Source: Vibrio penaeicida (GTDB taxonomy: Bacteria; Pseudomonadota; Gammaproteobacteria; Enterobacterales; Vibrionaceae). From it: DNA of 64,000 nt. The position numbers and the translations under genes were made by a program. The stretch covers positions 1 through 64,000 of the forward strand of contig NZ_BFAQ01000034.1 in NCBI RefSeq assembly GCF_002933855.1, written 5' to 3'. The notes beneath the pieces are model-generated. The model made no database searches, was not told the origin of the DNA, and saw nothing but the letters and a program-made list of their open reading frames with translations. Positions 34,101 to 42,065 of this stretch are shown in pieces. Positions within the stretch are counted from its first letter, which is position 1. The number at the start of each line of letters is the position of its first letter.

Positions 34101-35100
34101 CGATGCGATTGTGCTTGAGCGTTCACGTACAGAACTACGCACTATCTGGGCTGAAACCACGCACAAGATGCAAGGTTTACGTGATAACCCAGCGTGTGCT
34201 GACCAAGAATTCGAAGCGAAGAAAGACAACTCGGACCCAGGTCTGAACGTTAACCTAAGCTACGACGTGAATGAAGACATCGCGGCGCCATACATTGCTC
34301 GGTCTTCCATGATAAACATAGGCGCTAAACCTAAAATGGCAATTCTACGTGAGCAAGGTGTGAACTCTCACGTTGAAATGGCTGCAGCGTTCGATCGTGC
34401 TGGTTTTGAAGCAACTGATATTCACATGAGCGATATCCTAACAGGACAAGCCGTGTTGGAAGAATACAACGGCTTAGTCGCTTGTGGTGGTTTCTCTTAC
34501 GGTGATGTCTTGGGTGCTGGTGAAGGTTGGGCTAAGTCAATCTTGTTCAACGAAGAGGCGCGCAGCCAATTCGAAGGCTTCTTTAAGCGCGAAGATACGT
34601 TCTCTTTAGGTGTGTGTAACGGTTGTCAGATGCTTTCCAACTTGAAAGAACTGATTCCAGGTGCGGATTTATGGCCTCGCTTTGTTCGTAACGAATCTGA
34701 GCGTTTTGAAGCGCGCTTTAGCCTAGTTGAAGTACAGAAGTCCGATTCTGTTTTCTTCGATGGTATGGAAGGCTCTCGTATGCCAATCGCGGTTTCTCAT
34801 GGCGAAGGTCGTGTTGAAGTTCGCGGCGGTGAACACCTAAATGCTATTGAAAATTCAGGTACGGTCGCATTGCGTTACGTTGATAACAACGGTAACCAAA
34901 CGCAGCAATACCCGAACAACCCGAATGGTTCGCCAAATGCAATTACGGGTCTAACAACATCAGATGGTCGTGTAACGATTATGATGCCTCACCCAGAGCG
35001 TGTATTCCGTACGGTTGCAAACTCTTGGTCTCCAGAAGGTTGGGGTGAGAATGGTGCTTGGATGCGTATGTTCCAAAATGCGCGTAAGAATGTCGGTTAA
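31189..35100 (+). CDS. purL: Phosphoribosylformylglycinamidine synthase
   Basis: 1303 residues, the large single-chain type. Fourth step of purine synthesis: FGAR + Gln + ATP to FGAM. N-terminal PurS-like domain, two AIRS-like ATP domains (~210-590 and ~640-1000; NSEHCRHKIFNADW, LMKVETHNHPTAISPW), and a C-terminal class I glutaminase with Cys in SLGVCNGCQMLSNL plus the MPHPERVFRT end. It starts MRILRGSPALSEFRVNKLLE. Compared with E. coli there is a short insert near ARSSMINIGAK. A PurR box upstream predicts purine repression. Confidence 0.98.
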   Translation: MRILRGSPALSEFRVNKLLELCREQSLPVTGIYAEFMHFADLTADLDASELGKLEKLLTYGPTIEEHEPEGLLLLATPRPGTISPWSSKSTDIAVNCGLDKVKRLERGTAYYIESSETLSEEQTQAVKALIHDRMMESVFTDLDAASALFTVAEPAPVADVDILAGGRGALEEANVSLGLALAEDEIDYLVENFTKLDRNPNDIELMMFAQANSEHCRHKIFNADWTIDGVDQDKSLFKMIKNTFETTPDHVLSAYKDNAAVMTGSKVGRFFPDPESRQYNYHHEDAHILMKVETHNHPTAISPWPGASTGSGGEIRDEGATGIGGKPKAGLVGFTTSNLRIPSYEQPWETDFGKPGRIVNALDIMLEGPLGGAAFNNEFGRPNLLGYFRTYEEKVTSHAGEEVRGYHKPIMIAGGMGNIRDEHVQKKEIPVGASLIVLGGPAMNIGLGGGAASSMASGQSAEDLDFASVQRENPEMERRCQEVIDRCWQLGDDNPIAFIHDVGAGGISNALPELCDDGERGGKFQLRDVPNDELSMSPLEIWCNESQERYVMAVAPENMAAFEAICKRERAPYAVVGVATEERHLTLEDSHFDNTPIDMPMDILLGKTPKMHRDAKTLKVESSAISREGIELNEAADRVLRLPTVAEKTFLITIGDRSVTGLVARDQMVGPWQVPVANCAVTAASYDSYHGEAMSMGERTPVALLDFGASARLAVGESLTNIAATDIGDIKHIKLSANWMSPAGHPGEDAGLYEAVKAVGEELCPALGLTIPVGKDSMSMKTKWNENGEDKEVTSPLSLVITAFGRVEDVRKTVTPQLLTDKGESSLVLVDLGNGKNRLGATALAQVYKQLGDKPADVDNAEQLKGFFDAMQTLVREDKLLAYHDKGDGGLFVTLAEMAFAGHCGVRANIAELGEDTLAALFNEELGAVVQVKNDDLDAVLSTLAANGLETCSHVIGSVEDSDNFVITSGDAIVLERSRTELRTIWAETTHKMQGLRDNPACADQEFEAKKDNSDPGLNVNLSYDVNEDIAAPYIARSSMINIGAKPKMAILREQGVNSHVEMAAAFDRAGFEATDIHMSDILTGQAVLEEYNGLVACGGFSYGDVLGAGEGWAKSILFNEEARSQFEGFFKREDTFSLGVCNGCQMLSNLKELIPGADLWPRFVRNESERFEARFSLVEVQKSDSVFFDGMEGSRMPIAVSHGEGRVEVRGGEHLNAIENSGTVALRYVDNNGNQTQQYPNNPNGSPNAITGLTTSDGRVTIMMPHPERVFRTVANSWSPEGWGENGAWMRMFQNARKNVG

Positions 35101-35137
35101 TTGAGTTTTCGCTAGCAACTGATTCTCAGTTTTCCGA

Positions 35138-35169
35138 AACCGCCAGAGTGAAAGCTCTGGCGGTTTTTT
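35138..35169 (+). terminator. purL terminator
   Basis: AACCGCCAGAG (35138-35148), loop TGAAAG, CTCTGGCGGTT (35155-35165), then a T-run. Confidence 0.92.
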
Positions 35170-35281
35170 GTGCGGCTGCATGAGCGTAAAAATTACGAGC
35201 AAAGTTTCTAGCTTTGGGTATAATACCGCGCTTGCCAAGGGATGGCTGAATCCCTTTACTGAAATCCCTAGGAATACAGAA

Positions 35282-35599
35282 ATGTCGAAAAACAGAAAAT
35301 TTGCTATCCGTGTGTCTGAGAAGCGCAATGGTTGGACAGCAGAAATCACTCGCCAAGTTACATCGCGTCGTACTGTTGTGTCGAAACGCGAAACAGGTTT
35401 TGAGTCTGAAGTTTTAGCAAACGAGTGGGCGGAAAAAACGCTGGCTGAGTTTGTACAAAATCAAGCTAAGCGCAATGATCGTAAAGCTGAAAAGCGAAGC
35501 GAACGCGAAGCTGCTGCATTGGTTTTGGCAGAAAAGATTGCTGCAGAAAAAGCGAAAAAAGCAGCGGAAGAAAAGAATAGAATCGCTGACGAAGAGTAA
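35282..35599 (+). CDS. DUF3622 protein
   Basis: 105 residues from the ATG at 35282; the frame is open upstream but unconserved and overlaps the purL terminator. The N-terminal domain KFAIRVSEKRNGWTAEITRQ, VTSRRTVVSKRETGFESEVL is the DUF3622 pattern found in vibrios. The C-terminal half is a charged helix rich in Ala, Lys and Glu (KRSEREAAALVLAEKIAAEK). Likely cytoplasmic. Function unknown. Confidence 0.75.
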   Translation: MSKNRKFAIRVSEKRNGWTAEITRQVTSRRTVVSKRETGFESEVLANEWAEKTLAEFVQNQAKRNDRKAEKRSEREAAALVLAEKIAAEKAKKAAEEKNRIADEE

Positions 35600-35622
35600 T
35601 TTACTTTTCGATTATGAACAAA

Positions 35623-35647
35623 AAAGGCTGGCACATTGCCAGCCTTT
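35623..35647. terminator. Bidirectional terminator between the DUF3622 gene and pepD
   Basis: AAAGGCTGGCA (35623-35633) / TGCCAGCCTTT (35637-35647) with A- and T-rich flanks. Confidence 0.9.
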
Positions 35648-35661
35648 GCTTTTTCTAGAGG

Positions 35662-37134
35662 TTATTGCTTTTCTGGAATGGCTTCCAGTAGTGCTACCAT
35701 TTGCTCCCAATACAGAGCAACAGTATCAATTTTCACTTTCTCATCTGGAGAGTGAGGGAATTTGATTGTTGGTCCGAAAGAAACCATATCCATTTCAGGG
35801 TAAGGTTCTTTGAATAAACCACATTCTAATCCAGCGTGAATAACCATGATGTTCGGTTTATGTCCGTAGATGCCTTCATACATCTCACGGAAGATAGCCA
35901 TGATTTCTGAATCTGCATCTGGCTTCCAACCTGGATAAGCTCCAGAGAAAGATAAATCTGCCCCTGCCAATTCTGCGATAGAGCGAAGCGTGCTTTCAAC
36001 TTGCTCTCGACCTGAGTCGATCAAAGAGCGAATCAAACACAGCACAGTTACCTTGTCATCTTCTGTTGTGATAACACCAACATTCAAAGATGTTTCAACC
36101 ACACCCTCGATTTCATCACTCATACGAATAACACCATTTGGCGCGGCGTTTAAAGCGGAAACAAAACGGAATTGATCGGCTTGAGCGAATACTTTTCCTG
36201 TGTTCTCTGCTTCTTCATTGAAAGAGACGATACTTGTTTCAATTTTGCCTAATTCTGCAGAGAGCAGTTCTGTGTAAGCATTGAAAAGTTCTGCTAGCTT
36301 GTCTTGATTCTCAGAAGGAACTGCAACGGTAGCAAACGCTTCTCTTGGAATGGCATTACGAAGACTGCCACCACGAAAATCGATAAGACGAAGATCGAGT
36401 TCCTGAGCATGACCGGCAAGAAAACGAGCAAATAACTTGTTCGCGTTACCGCGGCCCGTGTGAATGTCACAACCGGAATGCCCACCTTTTAAGCCCTTTA
36501 GAGTGAGCACGCGAGTCACGTAACCTTTTGGTACATCTTCGCGTTGGATATTGAATGTCATTGCACCATCAATACCGCCAGCGCAACCCATGTATACTTC
36601 ACCTTCCTGCTCAGAATCTGTATTGAGAAGAATGTCGCCTTCCAGCCATCCAGCTTCCAAACCGAATGCACCGGTCATGCCCGCTTCTTCATCAACCGTC
36701 AGTAAAACTTGAACGGGACCATGTTTAATGTCGTCAGAGGCAAGTACAGCTAAGCAAGAAGCCATACCAATACCGTTATCTGAACCTAGTGTTGTGCCTT
36801 TTGCTGTAACCCATTCACCATCAATGTAAGGTTGGATAGGATCTTTTGTGAAGTCATGGTCCGTGTCTTCATTTTTTTGAGGAACCATATCGATGTGTGC
36901 TTGAAGCACCACGCCTTTCTTATTTTCCATTCCCGGTGTGGCAGGTTTTTTGATAAACACATTACCAGTGGGATCGCGGCGTACATCTAAGCCTTGCTCT
37001 GTTGCCCAATTAATAATGTATTGAGCAAGTTCTTCCTCATGTTTTGAAGGGTGAGGAATAGAGCAAATTTTATCGAAGAACTGCCAAAGTTTTGCTGGGG
37101 ACAACTGGCTGATTTCAGAATGGAACTCAGACAC
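35662..37134 (-). CDS. pepD: Aminoacyl-histidine dipeptidase (peptidase D)
   Basis: 490 residues, M20 metallopeptidase that cleaves X-His dipeptides such as carnosine. Metal and catalytic motifs: QAHIDMVPQKNEDTDHDF, GTTLGSDNGIGMASCLAVLA, TVDEEAGMTGAFGLEAG, LKGLKGGHSGCDIHTGRGNA and IHAGLECGLF. The length is normal. Convergent with the DUF3622 gene. Its promoter lies in the long intergenic region shared with the small RNA. Confidence 0.96.
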   Translation of the reverse strand: MSEFHSEISQLSPAKLWQFFDKICSIPHPSKHEEELAQYIINWATEQGLDVRRDPTGNVFIKKPATPGMENKKGVVLQAHIDMVPQKNEDTDHDFTKDPIQPYIDGEWVTAKGTTLGSDNGIGMASCLAVLASDDIKHGPVQVLLTVDEEAGMTGAFGLEAGWLEGDILLNTDSEQEGEVYMGCAGGIDGAMTFNIQREDVPKGYVTRVLTLKGLKGGHSGCDIHTGRGNANKLFARFLAGHAQELDLRLIDFRGGSLRNAIPREAFATVAVPSENQDKLAELFNAYTELLSAELGKIETSIVSFNEEAENTGKVFAQADQFRFVSALNAAPNGVIRMSDEIEGVVETSLNVGVITTEDDKVTVLCLIRSLIDSGREQVESTLRSIAELAGADLSFSGAYPGWKPDADSEIMAIFREMYEGIYGHKPNIMVIHAGLECGLFKEPYPEMDMVSFGPTIKFPHSPDEKVKIDTVALYWEQMVALLEAIPEKQ

Positions 37135-37492
37135 GGAAAACTCCTTTATTGTTTTGTTAGACTGACAGGATGATATTTCTTGAGGATTTATGATAACTAA
37201 CCAGATATCGCATCAGTTATGCTAATGACCGTATTTCATCCTGAACAATGCTGTGACGATACGCTAAGAATACCATTTCCAATTCAGATTTACGTAGTAA
37301 TTCTGAACCTAGCCTTTAGCAAGTGCGTAACAAATAGTTGGCGGTGTAAAAAACAGATCGGGAATACTTCTGCTAGTCTTATCGAACGTGGATAGCAACT
37401 ATTAAATTGGTTTCATTTAAAAAATGTCATTATTTGATATTTTTGTAATTAAATTACATTAATGTTTTGATGTGGCGCAATTACTATAGGTT
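37135..37492. other. Gene-free stretch upstream of pepD
   Basis: About 360 bp without a usable ORF. It is AT-rich towards 37400-37470 and should hold the pepD promoter. I see no repeat or hairpin of note. Confidence 0.4.
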
Positions 37493-37514
37493 TGTGTGAT
37501 ATAGATCATTTTAA
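37493..37514 (+). promoter_or_regulatory. CRP-type site upstream of the small RNA
   Basis: TGTGA (37495-37499), six bases, TCATT (37506-37510): a good half plus a weaker half of the CRP consensus TGTGA-N6-TCACA. It is centred about 50 bp upstream of the predicted RNA start and just upstream of -35 TTGTAA (37518-37523), a plausible repressing place. Confidence 0.65.
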
Positions 37515-37517
37515 ATG

Positions 37518-37545
37518 TTGTAATTATTTTTCTTGATGGTATATT
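37518..37545 (+). promoter_or_regulatory. Promoter of the small RNA
   Basis: -35 TTGTAA (37518-37523), 16 bp spacer, -10 TATATT (37540-37545). Transcription should begin near 37552. Confidence 0.6.
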
Positions 37546-37653
37546 AGCAACCAACTTCAGCAATGAAGAGAAAATGCTCAAAGGATGAGTCCGTTTATCG
37601 CCTCCAAGGAACTGAGAATCAAATTGTGTTTAATTGATTTAAAGGTGATAGCT

Positions 37654-37740
37654 ATGAAAGGTTTACCGTCTGCGATGTTCTGGAATGTACCATCTATATA
37701 CACTGGTAACTTCGCATACCCAACCAGCTTTGGTTACTAG
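37654..37740 (+). CDS. 28-residue small protein encoded in the small RNA (VcdP-like candidate)
   Basis: ATG at 37654 with AAAGGTG six bases upstream, TAG at 37738-37740. The peptide MKGLPSAMFWNVPSIYTGNF, then AYPTSFGY, is rich in aromatic residues, Pro and Gly and has no membrane segment. It ends about 35 bases before the C-rich candidate seed. Too short for ordinary gene callers. If it is VcdP, it would act on citrate synthase; otherwise the function is unknown. Confidence 0.6.
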   Translation: MKGLPSAMFWNVPSIYTGNFAYPTSFGY

Positions 37741-37835
37741 TCATAACCGAATGCAAGACTGAACGAATTGTTCACCCCTAAAATTGGAATTAATTTACCA
37801 TCCCTGTTTTTGCTGTCGGGATAACAAGATTCTAC

Positions 37836-37863
37836 CGCCACTCAAGTTGAGTGGCGTTTTTTT
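37836..37863 (+). terminator. Terminator of the small RNA
   Basis: CGCCACTC (37836-37843), loop AAGTT, GAGTGGCG (37849-37856), then seven Ts. Confidence 0.92.
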
Positions 37864-38174
37864 ATGTTCAAAAAATGTTCACTCTGTGACTTTTACCCAA
37901 CATAAGCCTGCAATTTCATAACCCTTCCATTTTTAAACACTACCAATCGCAAATTTCTGGGAAATGTGTTCCTTGTCTAACTATGTGCTCAATTTTCAAC
38001 CTACAATGATGAGCTCTATGCCAATTTGGTATAGAAACGTTTATAAGGACTAAGTAATTGATATGCATGGGAAAGGTAGCATGGCTGGCCTTCAATAATT
38101 GTACGGATAATCGAGAGTTTTAATTCTAACTAGAATTTGATATTTGATATCTTTATAATTCGCGCCAATCGATT
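37864..38174. other. Gene-free stretch between the small RNA and the purine permease
   Basis: About 310 bp. AT-rich, with several short TTCA/ATTT runs but no ORF with a ribosome site. I looked for a purine riboswitch and do not see the conserved core. The PurR box at 38175 follows. Confidence 0.4.
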
Positions 38175-38190
38175 ACGCAAACGTTTATTT
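38175..38190 (+). promoter_or_regulatory. PurR operator upstream of the purine permease
   Basis: ACGCAAACGTTTATTT matches the first 12 bases of the PurR consensus ACGCAAACGTTTGCGT exactly. It lies 25 bp upstream of the start codon, so repression near the promoter or leader is likely. Confidence 0.8.
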
Positions 38191-38214
38191 TACACATCTT
38201 TTAGGGATTCGATT

Positions 38215-39510
38215 ATGCTCGAAAGGCTATTTAAACTGAGTGAACACAATACCAGTGTGCGCACCGAAATCATTGCCGGGTTAACCACTTTTCTTACCAT
38301 GGCTTACATCATTTTTGTTAACCCAGCGATTTTATCTGATACCGGAATGGATCGTGGCGCCGTTTTCGTTGCAACATGTTTAGCGGCGGCAGTTGGGTGT
38401 TTCATTATGGGCTTAGTAGCAAACTACCCAATCGCTCAAGCACCAGGTATGGGATTGAACGCTTTCTTTACTTATTCTGTTGTATTGGGAATGGGTCATA
38501 CTTGGCAGGTGGCATTAGCGGCTGTTTTCGTATCTGGTATTCTCTTCATATTGCTGAGTATCTTTAAAATCCGCGAATGGATCATCAACTCTATACCTAT
38601 GTCGTTACGAACGGGTATCTCGGCAGGTATTGGTTTGTTTTTGGCTTTTATCGGTCTGAAAAATGCTGGCATTGTTGTTGATAACCCAGCAACGTTTGTA
38701 TCTTTAGGTCAAATCACTTCTCTTCCAGCAGCACTTGCTTCGCTTGGTTTCTTTCTGACTATTGCATTGGTTCACAAAGGCGTGAAAGGTGCGGTTATGA
38801 TTGCCATTTTAGCGATCACTGGTCTTGGGCTAGCATTCGGTGATGTCGCATGGGGCGGAGTTGTTTCTCTGCCGCCAAGCATTGCTCCAACCTTTATGCA
38901 ATTGGATTTTTCTGCTGTATTTGAAATCGGTATGATTTCCGTCGTCTTTGCTTTCCTATTTGTCGATTTATTTGACACTGCAGGTACCTTGGTTGGGGTT
39001 GCACAAAAAGCCGATCTTATTCAAAAAGATGGCAAGATTCCTCGTTTGAATCGAGCGCTACTCGCGGATTCAACCGCAACCTCTGTTGGTGCTGTTCTGG
39101 GTACATCGAACACTACGTCTTACATTGAAAGTGTTTCTGGCGTTGCTGCGGGTGGTCGAACTGGTTTGACTGCGGTTGTCGTTGGCATTTTATTCCTACT
39201 TGCTTTATTCTTCTCGCCATTAGCTGGAATGATCCCCGCTTATGCGACAGCAGGTGCATTATTTTATGTTGCAATCCTGATGCTCTCTGGCTTGGTTAGT
39301 ATCGACTGGCGCGATCTAACTGAAGCGGCTCCTGTTGTTGTGACGTGTCTTCTGATGCCGCTAACATTCTCCATCGCTGATGGTATTGCTTTAGGTTTTA
39401 TTGCCTATGCTGCGATCAAAGCGTTGAGTGGTAAAGCGCAAGACGTGTCTCTAAGTGTTTGGGTTATGGCAGCCATTTTCACCATTAAATTCGTTCTTAG
39501 CGCAGGCTAA
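38215..39510 (+). CDS. Purine permease, NCS2 family, AzgA/GhxP/AdeP-like
   Basis: 431 residues from the ATG at 38215, chosen because AGGGA lies upstream and because the longer frame would run through the PurR box. Around thirteen hydrophobic segments. AzgA-branch blocks: EIIAGLTTFLTMAYIIFVNP, YPIAQAPGMGLNAFFTYSVV, PMSLRTGISAGIGLFLAFIG, FLFVDLFDTAGTLVGVAQKA and GTSNTTSYIESVSGVAAGGR. These proteins import adenine, guanine or hypoxanthine by proton symport. The adjoining gpt, which salvages guanine and xanthine, and the PurR box support a purine substrate. Which purine is not decidable from sequence. Confidence 0.9.
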   Translation: MLERLFKLSEHNTSVRTEIIAGLTTFLTMAYIIFVNPAILSDTGMDRGAVFVATCLAAAVGCFIMGLVANYPIAQAPGMGLNAFFTYSVVLGMGHTWQVALAAVFVSGILFILLSIFKIREWIINSIPMSLRTGISAGIGLFLAFIGLKNAGIVVDNPATFVSLGQITSLPAALASLGFFLTIALVHKGVKGAVMIAILAITGLGLAFGDVAWGGVVSLPPSIAPTFMQLDFSAVFEIGMISVVFAFLFVDLFDTAGTLVGVAQKADLIQKDGKIPRLNRALLADSTATSVGAVLGTSNTTSYIESVSGVAAGGRTGLTAVVVGILFLLALFFSPLAGMIPAYATAGALFYVAILMLSGLVSIDWRDLTEAAPVVVTCLLMPLTFSIADGIALGFIAYAAIKALSGKAQDVSLSVWVMAAIFTIKFVLSAG

Positions 39511-39538
39511 GACAAAGCCGATACAGGTTATAACAACT

Positions 39539-39994
39539 ATGAGTAATAAATTTATCATCACCTGGGACAACATGCAGATGTACTGCCGTCAGCTTGCTGA
39601 GCGTCAAATGCCTGCAGAGCAATGGAAAGGCATCATTGGCGTGAGCCGTGGTGGTTTGGTTCCAGCCGCTATTCTGGCTCGTGAACTGGGTATTCGCTAC
39701 GTTGACACGGTTTGTATTTCTAGTTACGACCATGATCACCAGCGCGACATGTCCGTTTTAAAGGCGCCAGAAGGTGATGGTGAAGGTTTTCTGATTGTTG
39801 ACGATTTGGCAGACAGTGGTGATACAGCTCGCCAAATCCGTGAAATGTATCCAAAAGCGAAGTTGATTACCGTTTGTGCTAAACCTGCTGGTATCGATTT
39901 GGTTGATGATTATGTTGTTGATATTCAGCAAGATACTTGGATTGAACAACCATGGGATATGGCGTTGACATTCGTCAATCCAATCAACAAATAA
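39539..39994 (+). CDS. gpt: Xanthine-guanine phosphoribosyltransferase
   Basis: 151 residues from the ATG at 39539; upstream in-frame sequence overlaps the permease. Forms XMP or GMP from xanthine or guanine and PRPP. Motifs: GVSRGGLVPAAILARELGIR, the PRPP loop FLIVDDLADSGDTARQIREM and YVVDIQQDTWIEQPWDM. It follows the permease by 28 bp and may share its transcript. Length and motifs are like E. coli Gpt. Confidence 0.96.
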   Translation: MSNKFIITWDNMQMYCRQLAERQMPAEQWKGIIGVSRGGLVPAAILARELGIRYVDTVCISSYDHDHQRDMSVLKAPEGDGEGFLIVDDLADSGDTARQIREMYPKAKLITVCAKPAGIDLVDDYVVDIQQDTWIEQPWDMALTFVNPINK

Positions 39995-40040
39995 AGGCTT
40001 CTCCTATAGTAAATGCTTAGGTAAACACTCAAATTTTCAA

Positions 40041-40069
40041 AATGACCCTGTATAGGGTCATTTTTTTTA
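40041..40069 (+). terminator. gpt terminator
   Basis: AATGACCCT (40041-40049), loop GTAT, AGGGTCATT (40054-40062), then a run of Ts. Confidence 0.9.
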
Positions 40070-40122
40070 TTACTATTAGGGGCAGAAACCCCTTATATAA
40101 CACTGAATAAGATCCTTGCCTT

Positions 40123-41376
40123 ATGTCCATGCCTGAAGAGCAAATCAGCAAAAACCTTTCAGAAGAACTGTTTCAAAATCATCGCCAAGCGAGAGAAACT
40201 TCTGCACTTGTCCGCTACATGCCAAGTAACGAGAGCTACCTGGAAAAGCAACGAGAAGAGCAAGGTGAATCTTGGTATCGAACGTTAAGACGAATGCAGT
40301 GGATATGGCAAGGGATCGAGCCGTTAGAGATGGAGGAAGTACTTTCAAGAATCGCTTCCTCCACTCATTCCCGGACTCATGATGAATGGTTAGATACGGT
40401 AATGGGTTACCACTCTGGTAACTGGACGTATGAGTGGATTCATCAAGGGATGCTGAATCAGAAAAAAGCAGCGGAACTAAAGGGGGATGAAGCGAGTGAT
40501 GCCTACTTCAAAGCCAGCTTGTGTTTTAGCATAGCGGGTTACCCACATATAAAAGGGGACAGCCTTTCCATTCAGGCTCAGGTTTTGGTGCACAAAGCCT
40601 ATGATTTGGCGATGGAGCACAGTTCTCTTGTTACCAAAAAAATCGAAGTGCCTTTTGGTAAGAAAAAGATAAAAGCGAATTTACACCTTCCGCACACCGA
40701 AAGGCAGTTACCTGTTGTGATTGTCAGTGCAGGGCTCGATAGCTTGCAATCGGACATGTGGCGATTGTTCAAAGACTACCTAGCGCCAAATGAAATAGCC
40801 ATGCTTACGTTAGATATGCCGTCAATAGGTCACAGTAGCCATTGGGATCTTACGGAAGATTCAAGCTGCCTTCACAAAGCCATTCTCGATGAGTTGCCTC
40901 GTGTTCCGTGGGTGGATCACTATAAAGTTGGGTTGCTTGGCTTCCGTTTTGGTGGAAATGCAGCGATTCGCTTGAGCTTTTTAGAACAAGATAGAATAAA
41001 AGCATGTGTTGCTTTGGGGGCGCCTATTCACGATGTTTTGTCGTCTACAGACAAGCTGCTACAAATGCCGAAGATGTACTTGGATATGCTTTCATCTCGT
41101 TTGGGTAAAGAAATCGTCGACGTACACAGCTTGGCAGCTCAAATGCGCGCCTGGTCACTTAAAACACAAGGGTTTTTAACAAGCCGAAGAACTCAAGTGC
41201 CTATCCTCGCTCTCGGATTAGAAGGGGATCCCATTTCTCCCTATTCAGACAATAAATTGGTCTCAATATTTAGCCATGGCGGTAAAGCAAAGAAAGTGTC
41301 ATCTAAGTCAATTTCTAAAGGATATGAGGAATCTCTCTCATTAGCACTTCAATGGCTAAAAGATGAACTAAAATAA
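40123..41376 (+). CDS. frsA: FrsA-family alpha/beta hydrolase (EIIA-Glc-associated)
   Basis: 417 residues, matching FrsA length. The N-terminal helical cap (~1-170, SWYRTLRRMQWIWQGIEPLE) precedes an alpha/beta hydrolase core. The nucleophile elbow reads GLLGFRFGGNAAIRLSFL, in which the usual Ser of GxSxG is replaced by Arg. FrsA binds unphosphorylated EIIA-Glc of the PTS. In V. vulnificus a pyruvate decarboxylase activity was claimed and later disputed, and a cofactor-free esterase role has been proposed. It lies between gpt and crl as in other vibrios. Family firm, activity open. Confidence 0.92.
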   Translation: MSMPEEQISKNLSEELFQNHRQARETSALVRYMPSNESYLEKQREEQGESWYRTLRRMQWIWQGIEPLEMEEVLSRIASSTHSRTHDEWLDTVMGYHSGNWTYEWIHQGMLNQKKAAELKGDEASDAYFKASLCFSIAGYPHIKGDSLSIQAQVLVHKAYDLAMEHSSLVTKKIEVPFGKKKIKANLHLPHTERQLPVVIVSAGLDSLQSDMWRLFKDYLAPNEIAMLTLDMPSIGHSSHWDLTEDSSCLHKAILDELPRVPWVDHYKVGLLGFRFGGNAAIRLSFLEQDRIKACVALGAPIHDVLSSTDKLLQMPKMYLDMLSSRLGKEIVDVHSLAAQMRAWSLKTQGFLTSRRTQVPILALGLEGDPISPYSDNKLVSIFSHGGKAKKVSSKSISKGYEESLSLALQWLKDELK

Positions 41377-41534
41377 TGACTTTTGGTCCATTTTAGTCAA
41401 TGATTAATAAGTTCGACAGATGTAATCCTGCGCTTTATGGCTGTCGGGTATAGGTGCTGAAACTGAATTTCTTAAGGCACGTATCTTATAAATCTAAGTT
41501 CTTATAAATCTAATAATTGAAATGGAGATTCAAT

Positions 41535-41924
41535 ATGACTGAAAACACTGCGAATCCCACACACTTTCGTTTGTTGTCGGCATTAAAAGCCGTTGGTCCT
41601 TACTTGCGAGAGAAGGAGTCACAGGAAGGTCATTACTTGTTTGATTGCTTATCTGTTTGCGTTAGTGACAAAAAGTCACCGGAAGAAAGGGAGTTTTGGG
41701 GGTGGTGGTTAGAGTTCGATAAGCAAGATGAAGGTTATGTCGCTAACTACAGTTTGGGGCTCTACAATGTTGAAGGGAACTGGGAATCAAAGGCGATTCC
41801 TAAGAAAGCTCAAGATGAAGTTGCCAGAACAATGGAAGACTTTAATAAAAAACTAAAAAAAGCACTTTCAGAGCGATTTGAAATTGATTACGAGTTGCAT
41901 AAAGAGTCAGTAGAAGTCACTTAA
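41535..41924 (+). CDS. crl: Sigma factor-binding protein Crl
   Basis: 129 residues. The ATG at 41535 has GGAG seven to eight bases upstream; the ATG at 41517 adds an unconserved six residues. Crl binds sigma-S and helps it join RNA polymerase. Diagnostic blocks: AVGPYLREKESQEGHYLFDC, LSVCVSDKKSPEEREFWGWW and VANYSLGLYNVEGNW. Its own transcription unit ends at the hairpin at 41975. Confidence 0.94.
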   Translation: MTENTANPTHFRLLSALKAVGPYLREKESQEGHYLFDCLSVCVSDKKSPEEREFWGWWLEFDKQDEGYVANYSLGLYNVEGNWESKAIPKKAQDEVARTMEDFNKKLKKALSERFEIDYELHKESVEVT

Positions 41925-41974
41925 TTCTCGTGTTTCAACACCGCACCTTACCGTGACTTAGGTATAAGTGCATA

Positions 41975-42002
41975 AAAAGGCGCATTTTTGCGCCTTTTCT
42001 TC
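41975..42002 (+). terminator. crl terminator
   Basis: AAAAGGCGCA (41975-41984), loop TTTT, TGCGCCTTTT (41989-41998), followed by further T-rich sequence. Confidence 0.88.
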
Positions 42003-42065
42003 TTGTGAAAACCTCACTTCATTGTTACAACATCTGTTCTTAGTTTGTTTTTAACCATATTGACA

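Larger units (their letters stand above)
37552..37863 (+). ncRNA. Candidate dual-function small RNA (VcdRP-like)
   Basis: About 310 nt from the predicted start to a strong rho-independent terminator (stem 37836-37843 / 37849-37856, seven Ts to 37863). It holds a 28-codon ORF at 37654-37740 with a good ribosome site. Further down, an unpaired-looking CACCCCT (37773-37779) could be a C-rich base-pairing seed. A CRP-type site lies upstream. This layout matches my memory of V. cholerae VcdRP, a CRP-repressed RNA whose C-rich VcdR part represses sugar-uptake mRNAs and whose VcdP peptide of about 29 residues acts on citrate synthase. The identity is a proposal; I could not compare sequences. Confidence 0.6.

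Noticed and set aside
37864..38214. Purine riboswitch before the permease
   Set aside because: The conserved core (TATA-rich P1 with the loop sequences) is absent, and a PurR box explains control.
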